From Palaemon carinicauda (taxonomy: Eukaryota; Arthropoda; Malacostraca; Decapoda; Palaemonidae): a DNA stretch of 64,000 bases. Positions 57,460 to 64,000 of the stretch are shown here, piece by piece; position 1 is the stretch's first letter, and the number at the start of each line of letters is the position of its first letter. The position numbers and the translations under genes were made by a program. The notes beneath the pieces are model-generated. The model saw only the letters and a list, made by a program, of their open reading frames with translations. It searched no databases and had not been told where the DNA came from. Location: contig NC_090745.1 of the NCBI RefSeq assembly GCF_036898095.1, positions 81,629,016-81,693,015 on the forward strand, given 5' to 3'.

Positions 57460-57560
57460 ACTTCCATCAGGACGACATGGCTTGAGCCCAAAAAACGGAT
57501 TTTGAGCGAAGCGAAAAATCTATTTTTGGATGAGATGGCCATGTCGTCCCGATGAACCCG
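57460..57560. repeat. ICR of family 2 copy F
   Basis: 'ccatcaggacgacatggcttg' with 'agcccaaaa' (complement of the left end) joined to 'aacggattttgagcgaagcg' with 'aaaaatctatttttgg' (complement of the right end). The same ICR logic as family 1 confirms the family 2 ends. Confidence 0.85.
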
Positions 57561-57639
57561 CCCTCCTTTTCTATAGAAAAGGCTTAGGCAAGATCCCTCC
57601 TGAAACTACTATATCTGTAGCACCATGCTCAATGCTACA

Positions 57640-57993
57640 AGGAATGAGTGCCATCTTGGATACTCGTAGTAGTACGGGAGGAAGGGTAACCTTGATAGCG
57701 GCTCCCCTTCTGTTTTTCGCCACTCTTCCCCCTCGAAACGAAAACGCTATCCGGGGTGAAGATTGCTATGTGTCGTATCAAGATATACGTCCCCTGATAT
57801 TATGCGATATCCTTAAGAGAAATTTTAAGGATATTTGCGCCAGGAGTTAGAATTCTGGAGACCTAAAGGTTAATTCTCTGGGAATATCACTGTAGCCAAA
57901 TATCTCTTAGAAAGCTACCTATAGGAACCTTCCATCAGGACGACATGGCCATCTCACCCAAAAATAGATTTTTCGCTTCGTTCAAAATCCGTT
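57640..57993. repeat. Right ITR of family 2 copy F
   Basis: Inverted counterpart of 54032-54372, ending 'ttcgttcaaaatccgtt'. Confidence 0.87.
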
Positions 57994-58105
57994 AATTTTT
58001 TCTTGTTTTATTTCCTCACTGGGCTATTTTCCCTGTTGGAGACCCTGGTATTATAGCATCCTGGTTTTCCAACTAGGGTTGTAGCTTAGGAAGTAATAAT
58101 AATAC
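57994..58105 (+). repeat. SINE-like interspersed repeat, right part
   Basis: Continues 53837-54031: 'cctcactgggctattttccctgttgg', 'tccaactagggttgtagctta' (in pieces), ending in 'agtaataataatac', a short ATA-rich tail like those of SINE or non-LTR 3' ends. Confidence 0.72.
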
Positions 58106-59642
58106 TAATTTCGTTTTTCATCAGAGTCTCCGAGCTTCTATAGTCAATTTTCTTGTAGAAGTCTCCAGTATTCGACCCAATTCCGGTCAACTTAGAGACG
58201 ACAGACTCGGTCAGATAATCAGCAATACCAGAGGACTTCATGTGTATGCTGGACCTGAAGTATGCATACTTCCAGGTCCCAGGACATCCGTCATCAAGGA
58301 AGTATCCAAGGATCATTTATGACAACAGGTAATACCTGTTCAAGGTGCTGTGCTTTGGTCTTTCAACAACACCTCAGGTTTTCTTGAAAGTTTTTACACG
58401 TGTCAACCTGGGCCCACAGAATCGGCATCCGTCTCCTAAGATACCTGGACGATTGGCTGATCTTAGCAAACTCGGTGGCTACTCTTCTTCAACATCGAGA
58501 TAAACTCTGAATTTTACCTCAATCTGGGGATTGGGATAAATCCCGAGAAATCATCCCTGCTTCCATCTCAGAGACTGCTATCTCTAGGCGTGATCATCAT
58601 CATCAGCCTGCAGAAAGTCTTCCCTTCAGACGACAGGATCCAGAGGCGGAGAAAGGTGGCAAATTCCTTCCTTCACTGAGATGCGCTCCCAACCCAGTAG
58701 TGGTTACGTCCCTTAGGTCACCTATCGTCCCTGGTTCATCTATTCCGCAACGCCGCCTATGAATCCGATCTCTTCAGTGGCAGCTAAAATCCAGGTTGGC
58801 TAAGCGCGAGTTCTCCCCAGGTACTCTTGGTCCCTTTGGGACCCGAGCAGAAGACGAATCTCAGATGGTGGGTGACAGATGTGAATCTCCACCTTCTCAT
58901 CCGTCCCCCAGAATTGATGTTCCTTTTAGATGCATCAAAAGAAAGGGAAGTCCACATGCTGCACCACACATATTCTGGGTTCTAGTCTGAGTCCAAAAGG
59001 TACCAGCACATAAATCTCCTAGAGATGAGGGATGTCTTCCTAGCCTTACAGTAGGTCATCAATTCCGTGTGGGTCACTCGGTGGTATTGATAAGTGTCAA
59101 CACCACAGCAGTGGCTTACATAAACAAACAAGGCATTACCTTTTTCATAGTACCTTTGCCATCTAGCAGTGGAGAGGCTAAGATGGACAGAAAACAACTC
59201 GGTGTCCCTATTAGCTCTCTTCATTCCAGGCAAAGGAATGTGCTCGCTGACAATCGGAGCAGAGCGACTCAGATAGTGGGCTCCAAGTGGTTTTGAATCA
59301 TCTAGTAGCCAAAAAAGTCCTGACTTTGGGGGGCTACCGATAGTGGTCCTGTTAGCAATGTCCCTGAACAACAGGCTTCAACTCTAAGAGTTCATCATTC
59401 CCGGATCCCCAGACCCTCTGGCAGGAAGCATTCCAGCAACAGTGGGACAACATCAACGTTTTTGCCTTAACCTGTTCTGCCGACGAGAAGGGTGCTCAAC
59501 AAGGCAAGGTCATCTTTGAGCGTCTTTGCTCATACACTGGATGGAAGTCATCTAGAGTGTTCTACAAAAATTATGCAAAGCAAGTGCATGAGTTGAAGCA
59601 TTACGTGGTGGGGGCAGGTAGTGTGTTAAAACCTGTCATCTA
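58106..59642 (+). pseudogene. DIRS-like RT to tyrosine recombinase relic (copy H)
   Basis: Heavily decayed. RT text: 'DLKYAYFQVPGHPSSRKYPRIIY' (in pieces, about 58250-58325) and 'LFKVLCFGLSTTPQVFLKVF' (about 58340-58400), a DIRS/LTR-type RT. After a badly scrambled RNase H region, the recombinase end is clear at about 59505-59642: 'SYTGWKSSRVFYKNYAKQV' with the Tyr nucleophile, matching family 2 copy G closely. Most of the recombinase and MT region is deleted. Confidence 0.72.
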
Positions 59643-60191
59643 GTGCTGCGATGAACAGTGAATTGATTGGGACTCTCAATCATGGTGTAAAGGTGTTGAC
59701 ACCTTCCAGTGCACTATCTTTTAAGTGAGTGTCACCATGGTGACACTAAAGACTGTTAAAAAAAACCTCAGGTGTAGAATTATACAAATAACACATGTGC
59801 CGTGTGTACTTTACACAGTGTTGATAATATCCAACAGTTACAGAAAACTATATTAGAAAATTTTATTAAATTTTCAAATTTCATAGTGGCACTAATCATT
59901 TCTTCCCTTTCAGTAGAAAAACTTTTTCTGTATCAAGTTGTATATATATGTATGATTCTCCTGATATATATATTACACATGCTATTCTGTATTTAGTCAT
60001 TTTTCGTGAATAAAAGTTTATTAATGTGTAATTGCGTCTTATTTCGCCCCACAATTAATATAAATAAAGTTTAGCCAGAGTTCTCTTACTTACTTACCTA
60101 AGTATACCTCATATTATTGTATGTTTACGGACAATAAATATTGTTGATACTTTTGTTCCAACAAGTATATACAAATCGTGAGACTCTTGTA
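59643..60191 (+). other. Family 2-type 3' noncoding region (copy H)
   Basis: Aligns with 16678-17250 and 56910-57212: 'gtgctg.gatgaacagtgaatt', 'attgcgtcttatttcgcc', 'ctcatattattgtatg'. Cut by the Tigger element at TA 60190-60191. Confidence 0.75.
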
Positions 60192-60250
60192 CAGTGAACC
60201 CTCGCTACTTCGCGGTTCGACAATCGCGGATTCACCACTTCGCGGGGTTT
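60192..60250. repeat. Left TIR of the Tigger element
   Basis: CAGTGAACCCTCG... with repeated 'cgcgg' words ('cttcgcggttcg', 'atcgcggattc', 'cttcgcgggg'), typical of Tigger-type TIRs. Inner limit approximate. Confidence 0.75.
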
Positions 60251-60652
60251 TTCCATAACCCATATATATATACATATCGCGGATTTTCCGGAAAATTCGA
60301 AAATACCGCGAAATCTGAAGACCCCCAAATACGATATTTTGTTACCCGTAATTCCATTAATACTGTAATTAGTAATATCTGCTCTTACTGATTGTTCATT
60401 GCATTACATATGATATATAATTCAGCACAGAAAGAAATAAAACACGAAAAGAGAATGTGATCATACGATAATTCAGTACGTAGTAAAATTAAATCGAACA
60501 TGAAACGCAAATCAGATGCAGTCATACCATATTAGAATGGTGTGTACTGTAATGGATGTGCTTCTTTTCCATGAATCTTTTGTATGTATACGTACGTAGT
60601 ACAGTACTGCATCCAATAATATTCTTTGTTGCAAAAATCACATTTCGAATAA

Positions 60653-60658
<6 letters not shown>

Positions 60659-60702
<44 letters not shown>
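60659..60702 (+). repeat. (GA)n microsatellite
   Basis: About 22 GA dinucleotides, uninterrupted, inside the Tigger 5' noncoding region. Confidence 0.98.
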
Positions 60703-60706
<4 letters not shown>

Positions 60707-60726
60707 TAAAATAGCGTACGTAAATT

Positions 60727-60855
60727 TTAATTATTATTGTTATTATTATTATTATTGTTGTTGTTGTTGTTAATAAAATTATTATTGTTATTATTATTAT
60801 CATTATTATTATTATTATTACTGTACAGTATTATTATCATTATTTATTATTATTA
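60727..60855 (+). repeat. (ATT)n/(GTT)n microsatellite tract
   Basis: Imperfect runs of TTA/TTG triplets, twice interrupted. Confidence 0.95.
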
Positions 60856-61187
60856 CGGTATTGTACTTAATCTACGTACGTTCAGTATGCGCGGGGCATC
60901 TTCTATGAGTAACCAACGCATCATAGTACTGTAAGACGGGTTGTGATTGGTTCAAGCGCTGATAGATGACGAATCAGAACTCAAGTTTTGTTATCTAGCC
61001 TGTGATTGGTGTTTTGCCCGCATCTTCTACCCGCAGCATCAAAGTTCTCGCGGGGCTGGATCGTTCACTTTCTCTTACCGCGTATCGCTGAGTAGACGTT
61101 CTTAAGTTTGTGAAGTTTAATCTGTGCTGTGTGCGACCTTTTTAAGTTGAACTTTTTGTTACAGTACTGTACGTAAATCCTACTGTA

Positions 61188-63065
61188 ATGGCTCCCAAGC
61201 GTTCTGCTTCTCTTAAGGCTGGTAGTGAGCCTAAACGCCACCGAAGGATGATGACGATAGCTGAGAAGGTTACGCTTCTCGACATGTTAAAAGATGGTAG
61301 AAGTTACGCGGCCGCCGGCCGCCATTTTGGCATCAACGAATCCACCGTTCGCTATATCAAAAAGGACGAGGCGAACATTAGAAAGACGGCTGCAATCACC
61401 TTTAGCAGATCAGCGAAGCGAGTCGTTACAACGCGTAATAAAACGATCGTACGCATGGAAGGTGCTTTAGCTGTGTGGATTGCCGACTGCCGGAAGAAGA
61501 ACATAGCGTTGGATACGAACACCATCCAAACAAAGGCTTTGAGTTTATATGAGAATTTTGCTGCAAAGGAACCTAAAGACGACGACGGCAACCATGCTGA
61601 AGATGATGATGATGCAGATGATCCTCAACCAGGGACATCCACTGATTCCCAGCCTCAGAAACGTTTTTCCGCAAGCAAAGGATGGTTCGCGAAGTTTCAG
61701 AAACGCTTCGCCCTGAAAAGCGTTTCCCTGCATGGGGAGTCTGCTTCCGCTGACACTGCCGCTGCTGAAACTTACGTGAACCAGACGTTCAAGAATATTA
61801 TCGCCGAAGGTGGATACAAGCCGGAACAAGTCTTTAATATGGATGAGACTGGCTTGTTTTGGAAGAGAATGCCGTCGCGAACTTTCCTGTTCAAAGTGGA
61901 AGCCAAAGCCTCTGGCTTTAAGGCATTCAAGGATCGCGTTACCCTCGTGATGTGTGGCAATGCTGCTGGATTTTTGTTAAAGCCGGGGCTTATTTATAAG
62001 TCGAAAAATCCTCGCGCTTTGAAAAATAAAAATAAGAATCTCCTTCCCGTGTACTGGATGCATAATCAAAAAGCATGGATTACGAAGATGCTGACCTCCA
62101 ACTGGTTCCACCAGTGTTTTATCCCGCAAGTCAGCAAATATCTCGTAGAGAAGGGCTTGCCATTCAAGATCCTTCTCCTTATGGATAACGCTGGTGGACA
62201 CGCAACTGACCTGTCGCATGAGGGCATTCAGGTTGAGTTCCTGCCACCCAACACCACGTCATTAATTCAACCGATGGACCAGGGGGTTATCAGGGCGTTC
62301 AAGGCCCTCTACACGAAGAATACCTTGGCGGACCTCGTTGCGTGTGTGGATGCTGCCCAAGATGACGAGGATGAAGATTTCAACTTGAAGGCGTACTGGC
62401 GGCAGTACACCATAGCCACGTGCCTGCAGAATATTCAGAAGGCACTTCAAGAGATGAAACCTGCAACCGTGAATGCGAGCTGGAAGAAGTTGTGGCCCGA
62501 TATTGTTTACGACGACAAGGGATTTACTCCGTCGGAAATCCAACACTCTGCAATACGGAAATCTGTGCAGTTGGCTGCCATAATTGGAGGTGACGGGTTT
62601 GGCGACATGACGACTGAAGACGTCGACGAGTTGTTGGACTGCCATTCCCAGCCCCTAACTGACGCAGACCTCGAAGACCTGACGAAATCGGCAAGTGAGG
62701 AAGAGAGTGATACCCAGGAAGAGACCCAAGAAAATGTCGAAGAAACGGGCTTAACATTAGAACGGCTTGCCAAGTTCTGCAACCATATCAAGGAGGCGAA
62801 AGAAATGTTACAAGAGTGGGACGAGGATATGGTTCGCTCGATGCAATTCTCCAACAAGGTCGATGACATCATGACTCCCTACAGGATGCTCTTGGATCGA
62901 AAAAAGAAGCAGCGGCAACAACTTCCGATCACAATGTTCTTCCAGCCTCGCAAAAAAGAGCCAGTTCCTCCTGCTAGTACGCCTTCGGAAGAAATTGAAG
63001 AAGTTTCCCAGGAAGAAGTTGAAGAGGTGTCCCAGGAAAAGACACCTCCGTCTGAAGAGACGTAA
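61188..63065 (+). CDS. Tigger-like (TIGD1-type) transposase, intact
   Basis: 625 codons without interruption. ATG in a good context (G at -3 and +4). Residues about 22-60: psq/CENP-B N-type helix-turn-helix ('TIAEKVTLLDMLKDG', 'INESTVRYIKKDE'). About 90-190: second HTH-like region ending 'KGWFAKFQKRF'. DDE domain with D219 ('NMDETG'), D333 ('LLLMDNAGGH') and D364 ('IQPMDQG'), a DDD triad as in pogo/Tigger. The C-terminus is acidic, and residues 578-585 (62919-62942) read QLPITMFF, a PIP-box consensus for PCNA binding, which is also known in Drosophila pogo transposase. It would bind the TIRs and cut and paste the element at TA. No lesion seen. Confidence 0.95.
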   Translation: MAPKRSASLKAGSEPKRHRRMMTIAEKVTLLDMLKDGRSYAAAGRHFGINESTVRYIKKDEANIRKTAAITFSRSAKRVVTTRNKTIVRMEGALAVWIADCRKKNIALDTNTIQTKALSLYENFAAKEPKDDDGNHAEDDDDADDPQPGTSTDSQPQKRFSASKGWFAKFQKRFALKSVSLHGESASADTAAAETYVNQTFKNIIAEGGYKPEQVFNMDETGLFWKRMPSRTFLFKVEAKASGFKAFKDRVTLVMCGNAAGFLLKPGLIYKSKNPRALKNKNKNLLPVYWMHNQKAWITKMLTSNWFHQCFIPQVSKYLVEKGLPFKILLLMDNAGGHATDLSHEGIQVEFLPPNTTSLIQPMDQGVIRAFKALYTKNTLADLVACVDAAQDDEDEDFNLKAYWRQYTIATCLQNIQKALQEMKPATVNASWKKLWPDIVYDDKGFTPSEIQHSAIRKSVQLAAIIGGDGFGDMTTEDVDELLDCHSQPLTDADLEDLTKSASEEESDTQEETQENVEETGLTLERLAKFCNHIKEAKEMLQEWDEDMVRSMQFSNKVDDIMTPYRMLLDRKKKQRQQLPITMFFQPRKKEPVPPASTPSEEIEEVSQEEVEEVSQEKTPPSEET

Positions 63066-63347
63066 AATACTATCATTGACTGCACAGTAGAACACATCAT
63101 CAGCTTCATCATCATCATTTCTACTGTGCAGCAAATTCATCGCCATCACCATTCAAGTTTTTCTTCAACTTCTTTCGTGGTGAGTACAGTAACAATCTTT
63201 ATTTTTTACTTTAATATTCTTACTGCCTGTTTTATAGTTTAGTAATGTACGTACTGTATACATTAAGTTAAAGGGAAGGTTTTAAAAGTCTACATGTTGT
63301 AACCTCTCATATTTTTTTTGTTTAAAATTTACATTTACGTACGTAAA

Positions 63348-63397
<50 letters not shown>

Positions 63398-64000
63398 AAA
63401 TTGTTTTCCTGCTTTGCTATGTACAATACTGTATAATTTATATTTGTAAGGTAACATATTTTGTAAATGCTTTTACTGTAAATACTGTATGTACTGTATC
63501 ATTATTTATCACTATCATCATGCGCGTTAAATGCCTTGTTTGTTCTGAGCGTGGTTGTTTACTGAGCGTACACGCCGTCATTTCAGGCGGCGTCATAAAG
63601 AAAAAGATTTCATTTGGAAGTCCTAAGAAAAATACGTAAACTAAAACATTGGTAATAAAAAAATCAACATACAGTACTGTATAATCAATATAATCGATGC
63701 AAAAACTAACCTATACATATATGTGTACACTAAATGAGTTTGGTTCTTCATTATGATCAGAGATGAACGTAAACAAAACATTGGTTGCCATTTTTTATCG
63801 TGCTTTTTAGGTGTTTAGGAAACGCATGATATAAAATCGCCTTTAATATTTGTGCCTGTTTTAGTTTAGGGTGCTGTAGTACATGCATTAAGTGTTCTGT
63901 ACATTAAAGGGTGGTTTGTTAACAGTACTACTGTACGTACAAGGGAAGGTTTTAAAAGTCCGAATATACATGTTAAATAAATAGGTAAATATGATGTCAC
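63066..64000 (+). other. Tigger 3' noncoding region
   Basis: No gene. AT-rich with repeated 'gtacagtactgta'-like words and one CT microsatellite. The right TIR is not reached. Confidence 0.7.
63352..63394 (+). repeat. (TC)n microsatellite
   Basis: About 21 TC dinucleotides. It is complementary in type to the (GA)n at 60659-60702, so a single-stranded copy of the element could fold on itself. Confidence 0.98.

Larger units (their letters stand above)
54032..57993 (+). mobile_element. DIRS-like family 2 element, copy F, internally deleted
   Basis: 3.96 kb. Left ITR about 54032-54372, right ITR about 57640-57993 (inverted match about 340 bp), ICR about 57460-57560. It carries the leader, the first ~120 codons of Gag, then jumps at about 56911 into 3' noncoding DNA, losing the rest of Gag, RT and recombinase (about 4.4 kb relative to G). 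It inserted into the SINE-like repeat without target duplication. With both ends intact it could be moved in trans. Confidence 0.88.
60192..64000 (+). mobile_element. Tigger/pogo DNA transposon, right end beyond the window
   Basis: Left end CAGTGAACCCTCGCTACTTC after TA 60190-60191 (TA target duplication expected). The matching empty TA is 57212-57213 in copy F. It contains one intact transposase (61188-63065) and long AT-rich noncoding flanks with microsatellites. The right TIR is not inside the window. Confidence 0.9.

Noticed and set aside
60522..60934. Ile/Leu-rich open frames over the ATT/GTT tract
   Set aside because: Translations of microsatellite DNA.
1..64000. CRISPR arrays, tRNA or rRNA genes, bacterial operons
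   Set aside because: No spaced direct-repeat arrays, no cloverleaf or rRNA signature seen; gene structure and repeats are eukaryotic.

Overview
The window is eukaryotic, AT-rich, and almost entirely transposable-element sequence. Several repeats look typical of decapod crustaceans: DIRS1-like retrotransposons with tyrosine recombinases, an RNase H-bearing I-like non-LTR element with an (AATC)n-type tail, a Tigger element, and GA and ATT microsatellites. The decapod assignment rests on recognising these repeat families and is not proven. Only one fragment looks like an ordinary host gene: a 149-bp exon at 48766-48914 that reads as tafazzin (cardiolipin transacylase), with a canonical acceptor and donor. 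No neighbouring tafazzin exon was found, so most of the window is probably intron filled with nested transposons.

Layout. (1) 1-24005 is a DIRS-like element of 'family 2' (copy G, 5' end before the window). It is split twice: by a TIR DNA transposon (1395-11640, 3-bp target duplication ATA), which is itself split by a 'family 1' DIRS element (copy A, 4776-11277), and by a family 1b DIRS element (copy C, 17624-23887). (2) 25345-40218 is a 5'-truncated I-like element cut into three pieces. The middle piece is inverted between two oppositely oriented family 1 DIRS copies (B, 25839-32341, minus; D, 32946-39445, plus). (3) 41351-47741 is a second family 1b copy (E), followed by the tafazzin exon. 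(4) 49841-60191 is an old DIRS-like copy (H), interrupted by a SINE-like repeat that is in turn interrupted by family 2 copy F (54032-57993). (5) 60192 to the window end is a Tigger/pogo transposon with an intact 625-residue transposase.

The DIRS elements are the functional core. Family 1 carries ORF1 (Gag-like, Cys cluster plus RG-rich tail), an RT-RNase H-methyltransferase-like ORF, and a tyrosine recombinase ORF that overlaps the RT ORF in another frame. It has non-identical inverted terminal repeats and an internal complementary region (ICR) that joins the complements of both ends. Copy B is intact in all three ORFs and could be autonomous. A and D have frameshifts or stops. C and E share an internal deletion and a broken recombinase, so they look like a lineage mobilised in trans. 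Copy F also serves as a pre-insertion reference for three transposons elsewhere in the window.

Limits: all family calls are by eye. Boundaries marked approximate could shift by tens of bases, and the near-identical inverted copies B and D are a place where an assembly could be wrong.
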